Both the position numbers and the translations under genes were made by a program. A DNA stretch of 64,000 bases from Gemmatimonadota bacterium (GTDB taxonomy: Bacteria; Gemmatimonadota; Gemmatimonadetes; Longimicrobiales; Gaopeijiaceae), in the NCBI GenBank assembly GCA_021295815.1, contig JAGWBQ010000005.1, positions 45,262-109,261 of the forward strand, written 5' to 3'. Shown here one piece after another: positions 26,191 to 35,899 of the stretch. Numbering within the stretch: position 1 is the first letter of the stretch; the number at the start of each line of letters is the position of its first letter. The notes beneath the pieces are model-generated. The model was not told the DNA's origin and searched no databases. It was given only the letters and a program-made list of their open reading frames with translations.

Positions 26191-29100
26191 ATGAAGCCAA
26201 CTATCGTGAGTAGAATCGTCTTCGGTTCCGCACTCGCACTCGCGACCTTTGTCGCGGGCACGGGATCGGTGGCGGCGCAAAACGGCCAGGTGGTCGGCAC
26301 GGTGCGAGACGCCGCCACTCAACGTCCGATCGAGGTTGTCCAGGTCTACATCCCGGACAGCCCCTACGGGACGCTTACCACGGCCGCTGGAGGCTACCTC
26401 CTGCTCGGCGTCCCCCCTGGTGAATACGAGGTCATCGCCCAGAGCGTCGGTTACCGTCGGGCCAGCCAGACCGTGACCGTAACGCCGGGCGGGTCGGCCA
26501 GCCTGGACTTCTCGCTGACGAAGACCGCCATAACCTTGGACGAGATCGTCGTCACCGGAGCAGGGGTTGCCACCGAGAGACGCAAGCTCGGCAACACCAT
26601 CGCCACTCTCGACGTCTCGACGGTCGAGAACGCGCCCGTCTCGGATTTCTCGCAACTGATCGCGGGACGCGAGCCGGGCGTGGTCGCCCTGCCTTCCTCC
26701 GGTTACACCGGCGAGGGCGCGCGCATCCGCATCCGCGGCTCCTCGTCGCTCTCGCAGCTCAACGAGCCCATCATCTACGTGGACGGCATCCGGGTGGACC
26801 GCTCCGCCGTGCAGAACTTCAACGGCCAGGGCAACCCGTCGCGTCTCGACGACATCCCGCCGGAGTCCATCGAGCGCGTCGAGATCCTCAAGGGAGCCGC
26901 CGCGGCGACTCTCTACGGAACAGAGGCCTCCAACGGCGTCATCCAGATCTTCACCAAGAGAGGACAGGTGGGTGCGCCGCGCTTCACCCTGGCAGCCGAC
27001 CTCACCGGCGTCTCCGTACCGACCAACCGCATCCTGCCGGTCGCGGACTTCGCCGAGAGCGAGGCCGACGTAGGACGCATCCAGGAGCGCTGGGGTCGCA
27101 CGCTGGGGCTCTTCGAGCCCTTCGAGGAGGACGTCATCCCCGACTTTCTCACCACCGGCTTGGGCCAGACCTACTCGGGTTCGGTTTCCGGCGGCTCCAA
27201 CGCTTTCCAATACTTCGTGTCGGGTCGCTTCGCCTACGAGGACGGTCCCTACGACGTCGGCGTCTTCGAGCCCGCCGAGGGAGTCGCGCCCGAGACCGAC
27301 ACCAACCGTCGCGCCTCGGTGACCAGCAACTTCACGGTGATCCCGAACAGCAAGGTGCGCATCGGCGTCAGCACTCTCTACTCCGACATGGAGCACCACA
27401 CGCCTGACAATTCGAACAACATCTACGGCGTCTTCTCGTCGGCGCTCATGATGCAACTTCGTCTGGCGACGCCCAACAACCTCTACGGAGCTCCGGCGTT
27501 CGCGACCACTAGGGAGAACGCCTACCAGCTCAACTTCGTGAACTCGCAGCACTTCGCCGGCTCCACGAACATCAGCTACACCCCCACCGACGCGTTCCGC
27601 CTCGACGGTACCTTCGGCCTCGACTTCACCTCGGACGACGCGGTGTCCTTCCGTCCCTACGGCTGGAACGTCGACAACTACTCCGGCTCGACCCCGCTCG
27701 GCTCACGCAACGTCCAGGAGAACAGAACCCGCGAGATCACCGCCGACCTGAAAGGCTCGCATGTCTTCAGCACCGACATGATCGAGAACACCCTTCTCTT
27801 CGGCGCCCAGGGCTTCCTGAGACAGTCGCAGTCGGCAGGCGGAGAAGGTGACGAGTTCCCCGGGCCGGGTCTCGAGACCCTCTCGGCTCTCGCCAACGAG
27901 AGCTCCTTCGAGAGCTGGCTGAGAGTAACTCAGATCGGCGGGTACGTCCAGGATCAGATCGGCTACAACGACTGGGTCTTCCTGACCGTCGGCGGCCGCT
28001 GGGACGCGAATTCGGCGTTCGGATCCGAGTTCAGCACCGCCTTCTACCCGAAGGCTTCGATCTCCGTCGTGCCCTCGCAAGGGCTCGACTGGACGAACGA
28101 GACGATCTCGACCTTCAGGGTCAGGGCCGCCGTCGGCCGCTCGGGCCTCCAGCCAGGGGCGTTCGACAAGTTCACCACGTTCTCGCCGCAGCCCGCCGAG
28201 ACCGGAGCGGGCGTCCGCCCCGCCAACCTCGGCAACGACGCGCTCCGCCCCGAAGTATCGACCGAGTTCGAGGTCGGCACCGAGATGGGACTCTTCAACG
28301 ACCGCTGGTCCGTCGACGCCACCTGGTGGACGCGGACGGTCTCGGACGCTCTGGTAGCTCGCCAGTTCCCGGTAACGGGCGGCTTCACCTCCACCCAGCT
28401 CGACAACATCGGCGAGATGGAGGCCTCGGGTCTCGAGCTCAACCTGCGCGGCGCACTCCTCCAAGGCGAGAACCTCTCCCTCAACGTCTTCGCCAACACG
28501 GCGTACCTGACCGAGCAGATCGCCTCCCTCGGCGGAGCGCCGCCTCTCAAGACGGGCGGAAGCTATCCCCGCTATCGCAACTACCTGATCGAGGGCTTCA
28601 GCCCCGGCTCTTTCTTCGGCGCCAAGCTGGCCGACGTGGACATTCCTCTGAACCTCTTCGCCCCGGTGGGCGGCGAGTGCGTGATCCCGACGATCGATCA
28701 GGCGCTGGAGTACTTCAGCCAGGCCAGGAACCCGAGCGAATTCAAGCCCCTGGCCGTCGGCAACGACGCGTCCAACGCGACCTTCGACGATCCCAACGGC
28801 AAGGTGGCGTCACACAACTGCGGCCAAGGGCTGCTCGAGAGCTACCTCGGCAAGCCGAGCCCGGACTTCGCCGGATCCTTCGGCTTCAACATGCCGTTCG
28901 CGGGCCGCTTCGAGCTCTCCACTCTCGTGGAGTACAAGCTCGGCCACCAGGTGCAGGATCTCTCCGGCCAGTTCCGCCGCTCCAATTCCTTCATCGGGCG
29001 CAACACGCCACGCTCCGCCGAGCTCTCGGCCATCATGCAGAATCCGGCCTCGTCGGCTCAGCAGAGGCTCGACGCCGCGATCGCCTGGGTCAGCGAGATC

Positions 29101-29412
29101 GAGTCGCTCTCTCCGATGAGCGGGCTCAACGCGGTGTACGACGCGGACTGGCTCAACCTGCGCGAGGTGTCCCTCACGTACCGGGTCCCGCCCGCAGTCG
29201 TCGAGAATCTCGGCCTCGGCACCGCCACCGTCAACCTCGGAGCGCGCAACCTGCGTCTCTTCATGCTCGGCGACTACGTCGGCATGGACCCCGAGGGCAA
29301 TGTGCTCGGCAGGTGCAACGCCGGCCTCAACTGCAACTTCCTCGATTCGACGGAGGGCTGGGGGATCCCGATCCCGCGGCGCTTCACGCTCACCACCCGC
29401 ATCACCTTCTAG
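26191..29412 (+). CDS. SusC/RagA-type TonB-dependent outer-membrane transporter
   Basis: Outer-membrane beta-barrel that imports large nutrients using TonB energy, 1073 residues. The ATG at 26191 was chosen because it has a ribosome-binding site (GAGGGA) and begins a good signal peptide ending VAAQ; the frame is open further upstream. After the signal comes a CarboxypepD_reg-like domain (GQVVGTVRDAATQRPIEVVQVYI, ~residues 32-110). A TonB-box-like LDEIVVTG follows, then the plug with the SusC-type RIRIRGSSSLSQLNEPIIYVDGIRVD and ERVEILKGAAAATLYGTEA. The barrel ends in an aromatic-terminated strand (RRFTLTTRITF). The SusD partner follows by 12 bases. Substrate is not indicated by neighbours. Confidence 0.94.
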   Translation: MKPTIVSRIVFGSALALATFVAGTGSVAAQNGQVVGTVRDAATQRPIEVVQVYIPDSPYGTLTTAAGGYLLLGVPPGEYEVIAQSVGYRRASQTVTVTPGGSASLDFSLTKTAITLDEIVVTGAGVATERRKLGNTIATLDVSTVENAPVSDFSQLIAGREPGVVALPSSGYTGEGARIRIRGSSSLSQLNEPIIYVDGIRVDRSAVQNFNGQGNPSRLDDIPPESIERVEILKGAAAATLYGTEASNGVIQIFTKRGQVGAPRFTLAADLTGVSVPTNRILPVADFAESEADVGRIQERWGRTLGLFEPFEEDVIPDFLTTGLGQTYSGSVSGGSNAFQYFVSGRFAYEDGPYDVGVFEPAEGVAPETDTNRRASVTSNFTVIPNSKVRIGVSTLYSDMEHHTPDNSNNIYGVFSSALMMQLRLATPNNLYGAPAFATTRENAYQLNFVNSQHFAGSTNISYTPTDAFRLDGTFGLDFTSDDAVSFRPYGWNVDNYSGSTPLGSRNVQENRTREITADLKGSHVFSTDMIENTLLFGAQGFLRQSQSAGGEGDEFPGPGLETLSALANESSFESWLRVTQIGGYVQDQIGYNDWVFLTVGGRWDANSAFGSEFSTAFYPKASISVVPSQGLDWTNETISTFRVRAAVGRSGLQPGAFDKFTTFSPQPAETGAGVRPANLGNDALRPEVSTEFEVGTEMGLFNDRWSVDATWWTRTVSDALVARQFPVTGGFTSTQLDNIGEMEASGLELNLRGALLQGENLSLNVFANTAYLTEQIASLGGAPPLKTGGSYPRYRNYLIEGFSPGSFFGAKLADVDIPLNLFAPVGGECVIPTIDQALEYFSQARNPSEFKPLAVGNDASNATFDDPNGKVASHNCGQGLLESYLGKPSPDFAGSFGFNMPFAGRFELSTLVEYKLGHQVQDLSGQFRRSNSFIGRNTPRSAELSAIMQNPASSAQQRLDAAIAWVSEIESLSPMSGLNAVYDADWLNLREVSLTYRVPPAVVENLGLGTATVNLGARNLRLFMLGDYVGMDPEGNVLGRCNAGLNCNFLDSTEGWGIPIPRRFTLTTRITF

Positions 29413-29424
29413 GAGTCGCCAAGA

Positions 29425-30744
29425 ATGAAGAAGATCGCAATCAAGGGAACGATGTCCCTCATGGCGATGGCCGCGCTCGCGGGGTGCGGCGATCTCCTGG
29501 ACGTCAACAACCCCAACAACCTGGTCGAGGAGTCGATTCGTCGCGAAGCGGCGGCCTCGGCTGTGGCCAACGGCTCGCACGCTCTAGTGGCCTCCTCGGT
29601 CTCGCAGTCGTGGCAGCCGTATCTGGTCGCCTCCGACGAGCTTCGCTGGATAGGTTCGCGCGACGCGTGGCTCTCTCTCGACCACGGATTCGTGGACGAT
29701 CCATACAACGAGTTCATCGACGGGCCGTTCCCGGCTATGGGACAGGCTCGCTGGATGAGCGACGAGGCCATCGAGATCCTGACCGGGCACGTCGGTAACA
29801 ATCCCGAGTCCACATCGATGCGCGAGAACCTCGCGCGCGCCAACCTCTACTCCGGCATCATATACATGGTGATCGGAGAGGTCCAGGAAGATTTCGCGTT
29901 CTCCGACAAGACCGAGGACGGCCCGCCGGTCGGCGCGGCAAACATGTATACCGTCATCGACGCCGCCATCGCCCGTCTCGACGCGGCGATCTCGACCGGC
30001 AACGACGACACCGCCCTCAAGGCCATGGCGATCCGGGCGCGCGCCAAGCATTCCCGCGCAATCTGGGACGCGATCAATCCGGCCCCTTCAGGGAACGGAC
30101 TCGTCAGCTCTCCTGGGGCCGTCATGGACGCGGACGGGGTCATAGCGCAGCAACCCGGCGACTGGATCTACAACTTCAACTACGCCGCCGGTACGGTGGA
30201 CAACTCCATGGCGAGCTGGATCAACGACCGCAAGGAGAACCAGGTCGATCCTTCGCTTGTGACGTGGAACGCCGCCAACGACGTCGACGGGATCGCCATG
30301 ATGGATCCAATCGACGGTATCGCCGATCCCGCGGTCATCAAGTGGATGAACCAGTGGAAGGGCGGCAACTTCATGGACAAGGGCAACCCTTATCCTCCGC
30401 TGACCCTGGCGTCGACCCGGATGATGCATGTCATCAAGGCCGAAAACGCGCTCGCCGGAGGCGACATGGCCGGCTTCGCAGCCTCGGTCAATGCGGTCCG
30501 GGCGATGGACGGACTGACCCCCTACTCGGGTCAGATGGACTCGATGGCGATGTTGCAGCACACCCGCAGGGTGAACACCCTCTTGCAGGGTCTGCGTCTC
30601 GCCGACATGTACCGCTGGGGCCTCAAGGACGAGCTCTGGCAGAGTGCCGGAGCCACCAGCAGCGCACCGGGCACCATGCTCCCGATCTCGATCATCGAGG
30701 TCAGGGCCAACTGCCACCTCAACGGACTGGGGTGCAGCGGCTAG
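29425..30744 (+). CDS. SusD/RagB-like outer-membrane lipoprotein
   Basis: Surface lipoprotein that forms the lid over the SusC channel and captures substrate. The 439 residues start with a lipoprotein signal whose lipobox LAGC places the lipidated cysteine at position 21. This is followed by GDLLDVNNPNNLVEES, the typical SusD N-terminus (DLLDVxNPN). The middle is helical with TPR-like repeats. The C-terminal segment YRWGLKDELWQ and the final PISIIEVRANCHL fit shorter SusD-like proteins. A Shine-Dalgarno sequence (AGGAG) precedes the ATG. Divergent from Bacteroidetes SusD, as usual for this phylum. Confidence 0.88.
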   Translation: MKKIAIKGTMSLMAMAALAGCGDLLDVNNPNNLVEESIRREAAASAVANGSHALVASSVSQSWQPYLVASDELRWIGSRDAWLSLDHGFVDDPYNEFIDGPFPAMGQARWMSDEAIEILTGHVGNNPESTSMRENLARANLYSGIIYMVIGEVQEDFAFSDKTEDGPPVGAANMYTVIDAAIARLDAAISTGNDDTALKAMAIRARAKHSRAIWDAINPAPSGNGLVSSPGAVMDADGVIAQQPGDWIYNFNYAAGTVDNSMASWINDRKENQVDPSLVTWNAANDVDGIAMMDPIDGIADPAVIKWMNQWKGGNFMDKGNPYPPLTLASTRMMHVIKAENALAGGDMAGFAASVNAVRAMDGLTPYSGQMDSMAMLQHTRRVNTLLQGLRLADMYRWGLKDELWQSAGATSSAPGTMLPISIIEVRANCHLNGLGCSG

Positions 30745-30851
30745 CCCGAGCCCCGACTCAGGTTGGGTTTAGCTGACCTTGCCAACGAACCCGGGCTCGC
30801 TCCCACTTTGGGGCGGGTCCGGGTTTCAGGCGTAAACGGAGGACAACGTAC

Positions 30852-31331
30852 ATGAAATTCGAAAGGGGCCGCATCGGACGAACGAGGACCAGAGCGTCCG
30901 CCTTGACCGGAGCGGTGGCCTGCGCGGGGTTGACGATCGGCCTCTGGGCCTGCGATCTGTGGGTAGAACCTAAGCCCGAGGAGGTAAGGTTCAGCCTCAG
31001 CGGCTCCGACGGCAAGAGGGCCGAGGTCATCTACGCGATCGACTTCGTCTCCGGTCAGACCGAGACCGGCGGAGCGCGTGTTCACGTGATCACACCCGAC
31101 ACCGTGATTCACACGCTGCCGATCGACACCGTCTTCGACATCCAAGGCGCGAACCAATGGTTCGTCCTGGTGCGCCCGCTAGAAGGCGACACGCTGGAAG
31201 TGCAAGCCACCGTGGCGGTCGACGGACGGAGCGTATACTCGCAGGCCGGCGGCATTTTCCCGCAAAACCCGTGGGCCTTCGTCTATCTCTTCAACAAGCT
31301 TGCGGCACAGGTTGACGAGGTGACTTTCTGA
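30852..31331 (+). CDS. Probable lipoprotein of unknown function
   Basis: I do not recognise the family. The 159-residue protein has a basic N-terminus, a hydrophobic stretch and a possible lipobox LWAC (cysteine 34). The rest is predicted mostly beta (VRFSLSG, RVHVITPDTVIHTLPIDTVF, TLEVQATVAVDG), resembling a small Ig-like domain. The start has a clear ribosome-binding site (GGAGG). It lies 107 bases after SusD in the same direction and its stop overlaps the next gene (TGATG), suggesting that the two small envelope proteins belong with the SusC/SusD transcript. Confidence 0.7.
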   Translation: MKFERGRIGRTRTRASALTGAVACAGLTIGLWACDLWVEPKPEEVRFSLSGSDGKRAEVIYAIDFVSGQTETGGARVHVITPDTVIHTLPIDTVFDIQGANQWFVLVRPLEGDTLEVQATVAVDGRSVYSQAGGIFPQNPWAFVYLFNKLAAQVDEVTF

Positions 31332-31870
31332 TGAGTGCGTCCGAGAAGAGCCGGCGGAGAAAGCTCCATCCGGCTCGCCGCCGCCTGGCTAGCCCGCTGC
31401 TCGTAATCGCGGCCGCGCTTCTCGCCGGTTGTCACAAGTACATCCCCGTCGAAGAGCCTGCGGCGGGCAGCACCGTCAGAGTTACCGTCCCGGTGACCTC
31501 GGCGGTTCAGGACCGAAACGCCACGACCGGCACTTCGGCCTCGGTCGAGGGCGTCGTCGTCCAGGCGGCGCCGACCGATTCGCTCGTGCTGGCCATATCG
31601 CGCAGAGCGAGCTACGGGGCCTTCCGCGACATCGTTCGCCACGACACCATCTCGATCTCGCTCAACGAAGCCCTTCGGCTCGAGGAACGAGTATACGCCA
31701 AGAACAGAAGCGTTGTCCTGGGTGTGGGCCTCACCGCTGTCGCCGTCGGCCTTGCCGCAGCCGCTTTCGGCGTCGGCGGCGGGCAACAGGGAATGGTTCC
31801 CCCCGACGGGGGCGGGACCACTCGACCGGTACCGTCAATTCCCTTGTTCAGCATCTCCACCGGCCGATGA
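31331..31870 (+). CDS. Lipoprotein with a C-terminal hydrophobic glycine-rich segment
   Basis: Unrecognised 179-residue protein. A long basic N-terminus is followed by a signal segment and the lipobox LAGC (cysteine 34, then HKYIPVEE). The central part is beta-rich (STVRVTVPVTSAV, ASVEGVVVQ). Residues ~128-155 form a hydrophobic helix (VVLGVGLTAVAVGLAAAAFG) followed by a glycine- and proline-rich tail. The ATG overlaps the previous stop, so it is co-translated with the 30852-31331 lipoprotein. Confidence 0.7.
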   Translation: MSASEKSRRRKLHPARRRLASPLLVIAAALLAGCHKYIPVEEPAAGSTVRVTVPVTSAVQDRNATTGTSASVEGVVVQAAPTDSLVLAISRRASYGAFRDIVRHDTISISLNEALRLEERVYAKNRSVVLGVGLTAVAVGLAAAAFGVGGGQQGMVPPDGGGTTRPVPSIPLFSISTGR

Positions 31871-31956
31871 ACGACCGGCCGGCGTACAACCTTAGGCGGG
31901 ACGGACCGGCTCACGGTCCGCAACTCGCTTTCCCACGGACGCCGACCCATAGACGC

Positions 31957-34900
31957 ATGAAGACCACCCACCTCGGCGCCGCGTTCCGGCGCATCCTTCT
32001 CTCGACCCTCCTGCTCGGTGCGATCGGCTCCCTCTCGACTCCGGCGGCGGCGCGCGCGCAGGAAGTACCGGAGGATGTCCTCGACGCCTTAAGATGGCGC
32101 AACGTGGGCATAGCCCGAGGCGGACGCTCGACGGCGGTGGCCGGAAGCGAATCCCGCCCCTTCGAGTACTTCTTCGGAGCCACTGGCGGAGGGCTGTGGA
32201 AGACCACCGACGGCGGCAACAACTGGCGGCCTGTGACCGACCGTCAGATCGGAAGCGCATCAGTGGGTGCGGTCGCGGTCTGCGACGCCGATCCGGACGT
32301 CGTCTACATCGGCACCGGCGAGACCCAGTTGCGCGGCAACATCCAGCAGGGCGACGGGGCCTACAAGTCGGTGAACGGGGGCAGGACCTGGGAAAGGATC
32401 GGTCTGGAGGCGACCCAGAACATCTCGCGCATCCGCATCCATCCCGAGAACTGCGACGTGGCGTGGGTGGCCGCGTTCGGCATCCACTCGGCCGAGAATC
32501 CCGAACGCGGCGTCTTCAAGACCGTGGACGGAGGCGAAAGCTGGACCCACTCGCTTTTCAAGAGTCCGCGAGCCGGAGCTGCCGATCTGGTGCTCGATCC
32601 CAATAACCCCGACGTGATCTACGCTTCCATCTGGGAGGCCTGGCGCAAGAGCTGGGGAATGTCTTCCGGCGGACCGGATTCCGGACTCTGGAAATCCGAG
32701 GACGGAGGCGAGAGCTGGATGGAGATCACCGCCAACCTCGGGCTCGAGCCCGAGATGCCCGTCGGAAAGATCGGCGTGGCGGTGTCGGGCGCCAACTCGA
32801 ACCGGGTGTGGGCTATGGTTGAACACGAGCCCATGGGCGGCGTCTACCGTTCCGAAGACGGCGGGGGGACCTGGGAGCGCGTCAACGAAGACCGGCGGCT
32901 GCGCCAGAGGGCCTTCTACTACACCCGGATCTATGCCGATCCAGCCGACGAGGAAGTGGTCTACGTGCTCAACACCGGGTTCTATAGATCCGAGGACGGG
33001 GGCGAGACCTTCCCGCGTCAGATCTCGGTACCGCACGGCGACAACCACGACCTGTGGATCTCTCCTTCCGATCCCGAGCGGATGATCAACGCCAACGACG
33101 GAGGAGCGAACGTCTCCTTCAATGGCGGAGGGTCGTGGACCGACCAGCGTTACATGACGGCACAGTTCTACAGGGTCATCACCACCAATCACGACCCCTA
33201 TTTCATCTGCGGCGCCCAGCAGGACAACTCGACCGCCTGCATGCCCTCGTCCGGCTGGAATCACCTCTCCGCAGGCGGAGGATTCGGGGGCGGAGGCCAC
33301 TTCTTCAGCGTTGGCGGATGCGAGAGCGGCTACATCGCACCGCATCCCGTCGACCTGGACATCTACTATGCGGGCTGCTATGGCGGTTCGCTCTCTCGCT
33401 ACGACCACGGGACCGGTCTGACCAGGGCCATCCAGGTATGGCCGGAGAACCCGATGGGGCAATCCTCCGAGGATCTCCGCGAGCGGGTGCAGTGGACCTT
33501 CCCGATCGTCTTCAACCGGTTCGATCCCGGTGTCATCTACACCGGAACGCAGAAGGTGTGGAGGAGCATGACCGAGGGGCAGAATTGGGAGCAGATCTCC
33601 GACGACCTGACCCGGAGCGATCCGGCGACCATGGGACCCTCGGGCGGTCCGGTGACCAAGGACCAGACCGGGGTCGAGACCTACGCGACCATTTTCGCCA
33701 TCGCTCCCTCGTACCACGACGCCGACGTGCTCTGGGCGGGCTCCGATGACGGGATCGTGCACATTTCGCGTGACGCGGCCTCCGAATCGCCGAGCTGGAC
33801 CGACGTCACCCCGCCCGGTGCACCGGATTTCACCCGCATCAACACCATCGAAGCGTCGCCCACCACACCCGGAAAGGCTTACGTGGCTGGAATCAGGTAC
33901 CTGGTGGACAATGATCGGTCCCCCTACATCTGGAAGACGGAAGACTACGGGGCGAGCTGGCTCCGAATCACGGGGGGCATCCCCGAGGACGACTTCATTC
34001 GCGCGGTCCGCGAAGACCCCATGAACCCGGGGCTGCTCTACGCGGCCTCGGAGCGGACGGTTTACGTCAGCTTCAACGACGGGGCGTGGTGGCAGCCGCT
34101 GTCGCTCAATCTGCCTGCGGTGCAGGTATCGGACCTGGTTGTGGAGGATCACGATCTTGTGATCGGCACGCACGGACGTTCCTTCTGGGTTCTTCCAGGG
34201 CTGCACATCCTCAGACAGGCGCAGGATGCCCTGATGGAAACTGATGGAGGCGACCTCGCCGAGCGCACCGTTCTCTTCGACCCCAAGGACCCGGTGCGCC
34301 GCATCGACAACAGCGCCGAGGTCCATTACCGCCTCGCGGAGGAGGCGGACGAGGTCCGAATCGCCTTCATGGATGACGCGGGGAGCGTGCTGCTCGAGGC
34401 CGTCTCGCGTCCGGCGGCCGGCACCGACGAGGAAGAAGACGAGGAGGTGGAGCAGCCGCGACGTGGACCCTTCGGCGGTGGAGGAGGCGGAGGCGCGCGT
34501 CCGTCGAGAAGGGAAGGTACCAACGTCTTCCGCTGGAACATGCGACACGACGGCTGGACGGACTTCGAGGGCCGCATCTTCTGGGCCGCCGGGAACGCGG
34601 GACCTGCGGCCACGCCGGGAAGCTACAGCGTGGAGCTGACCGTCGACGGCGAGAGATACGTTCAGGATTTCGCTATCCTACCGAACCCGCGAGCGAGCGC
34701 GGAAGGGGTCACGGTGGAAGACCTGGAGGAACGCTTCGAATTCGCGGTGCGCATTCGGGACCGGGTCACCGACGCCAACCAGTCCGTGATCGACATCCGC
34801 CAGCTCAAGGAGCAGATCGAAGCGCGGATGGAGGAGAGCGACGACGGTCGTCTGAAGGAGATGGGCTCCGAGGTGGAAGGCAGGCTCGGCGGGATCGAAG

Positions 34901-35178
34901 AGGAGATCTACCAGGTGCGGAACCGGTCGAACCAGGATCCCCTCAACTATCCGATCAAGCTCAACAACAAGCTCGCGGCGCTCCTGAACCACGTGGAGGG
35001 ATCGGAGCACCGACCCACCGACCAATCCTACGCGGTCTTCGATGCCCTCTCCGAGGAACTCGACGCGCAACTGGAAGCGCTGGCGGTGGTCATAGCCGAC
35101 GACCTCGCGGCGCTGAACGAACTCCTCGAAGATCTGGGGTTGGATCCGATCGTCGTGAATCGACCGCCGATCGCGTGA
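31957..35178 (+). CDS. Secreted Asp-box (BNR/sortilin-like) beta-propeller protein, second copy
   Basis: Paralogue of the 9011-12160 protein, 1073 residues. The ATG at 31957 gives a proper signal peptide (MKTTHLGAAFRRILLSTLLL ... ARAQ); the frame is open upstream, but that part is arginine-rich shadow. Asp-box repeats include TTDGGNNW, SVNGGRTW, TVDGGESW, SEDGGESW, SEDGGGTW and TEDYGASW. They are followed by a beta-sandwich region (~residues 760-910), which contains an acidic run and a glycine-rich PFGGGGGGGARP loop. A helical C-terminal tail ends the protein. Often labelled glycosyl hydrolase, but no catalytic acids are identifiable. Likely periplasmic or surface-exposed. It follows the two lipoproteins and precedes a further small lipoprotein. 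Confidence 0.85.
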   Translation: MKTTHLGAAFRRILLSTLLLGAIGSLSTPAAARAQEVPEDVLDALRWRNVGIARGGRSTAVAGSESRPFEYFFGATGGGLWKTTDGGNNWRPVTDRQIGSASVGAVAVCDADPDVVYIGTGETQLRGNIQQGDGAYKSVNGGRTWERIGLEATQNISRIRIHPENCDVAWVAAFGIHSAENPERGVFKTVDGGESWTHSLFKSPRAGAADLVLDPNNPDVIYASIWEAWRKSWGMSSGGPDSGLWKSEDGGESWMEITANLGLEPEMPVGKIGVAVSGANSNRVWAMVEHEPMGGVYRSEDGGGTWERVNEDRRLRQRAFYYTRIYADPADEEVVYVLNTGFYRSEDGGETFPRQISVPHGDNHDLWISPSDPERMINANDGGANVSFNGGGSWTDQRYMTAQFYRVITTNHDPYFICGAQQDNSTACMPSSGWNHLSAGGGFGGGGHFFSVGGCESGYIAPHPVDLDIYYAGCYGGSLSRYDHGTGLTRAIQVWPENPMGQSSEDLRERVQWTFPIVFNRFDPGVIYTGTQKVWRSMTEGQNWEQISDDLTRSDPATMGPSGGPVTKDQTGVETYATIFAIAPSYHDADVLWAGSDDGIVHISRDAASESPSWTDVTPPGAPDFTRINTIEASPTTPGKAYVAGIRYLVDNDRSPYIWKTEDYGASWLRITGGIPEDDFIRAVREDPMNPGLLYAASERTVYVSFNDGAWWQPLSLNLPAVQVSDLVVEDHDLVIGTHGRSFWVLPGLHILRQAQDALMETDGGDLAERTVLFDPKDPVRRIDNSAEVHYRLAEEADEVRIAFMDDAGSVLLEAVSRPAAGTDEEEDEEVEQPRRGPFGGGGGGGARPSRREGTNVFRWNMRHDGWTDFEGRIFWAAGNAGPAATPGSYSVELTVDGERYVQDFAILPNPRASAEGVTVEDLEERFEFAVRIRDRVTDANQSVIDIRQLKEQIEARMEESDDGRLKEMGSEVEGRLGGIEEEIYQVRNRSNQDPLNYPIKLNNKLAALLNHVEGSEHRPTDQSYAVFDALSEELDAQLEALAVVIADDLAALNELLEDLGLDPIVVNRPPIA

Positions 35179-35185
35179 TCGTGCC

Positions 35186-35569
35186 GTGATTCGGGGGCGA
35201 CAGGTTCTGCCGGCTTTGCTCGCGGGGCTGCCGTTCTTGACGGCGTGCTCAGTGGCGCAGGCCGAGAACCCGTTCGATCCCCGCCGTCAGGCTTCTTCCG
35301 AGATCGGCATCTCCATCGAAAACCAGAGCTTCAACGACTGTCGCATCCACGCCATCAGCGTCAGCGGGACGCGATTGGTGGGGCAGGTTCCGGGGAAGGC
35401 GACGCGAAACTTCACGATTCCTTGGCGACGGCTCGACGACCTCCGGCTGCGCATGGATTTCCTGGCGGGCGACACCTACAACACCAACGCCATCGACGTC
35501 GCCCCGGGCGACCGTGTGGAACTCGTCATTCCCGTCGATCCCAGGGGGGCGTTTCTGCGGAGGAGGTAA
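35186..35569 (+). CDS. Small putative lipoprotein
   Basis: Unrecognised protein of 127 residues, starting at a GTG seven bases after the Asp-box gene, so probably co-transcribed. A signal segment with LTAC gives a possible lipidated cysteine at position 21. The mature part is short and beta-rich (EIGISIENQSFNDCRIHAISVSG, TNAIDVAPGDRVELVIPVD) and looks like a single beta-sandwich. Confidence 0.7.
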   Translation: MIRGRQVLPALLAGLPFLTACSVAQAENPFDPRRQASSEIGISIENQSFNDCRIHAISVSGTRLVGQVPGKATRNFTIPWRRLDDLRLRMDFLAGDTYNTNAIDVAPGDRVELVIPVDPRGAFLRRR

Positions 35570-35899
35570 GGTCGAGGTCGGCTACCCGCCGGGCCACCCT
35601 GTCTCGGCGCCCTGGCGCGATTTCTCGAGGAGCACAAGTGAGCTTGGGGCAAGCCGGCCGATTCCGACCGAAGTGGAGCAGGGATCGCCGTCCGTGTCCG
35701 CCAACACCGTGATCCCGCCCGATGCGATCCGCCCCGGCCCGGAAATGGTCGTCGAGATCGACCCGAACGGGCGAGGTGGTGTACCGGCGCACGGTGGGCT
35801 AGCTTCCACCGTTCGAGCTCGTGTGGCGCCGACCGGTCGGACCGAACGCAGGACCTATTGGAACGCACGGGACATACGCTCTACCGGGGAAGGCGAATC
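35570..35899. other. Intergenic region without a supported gene
   Basis: The 330 bases hold several overlapping open frames on both strands, but none has a ribosome-binding site, a signal peptide or a recognisable family. No convincing promoter or hairpin was found. Confidence 0.6.

Noticed and set aside
30745..30851. Possible terminator after SusD
   Set aside because: Complementary CGAGCCC/GGGCTCG exist but the loop is about 45 nt and there is no T-run.
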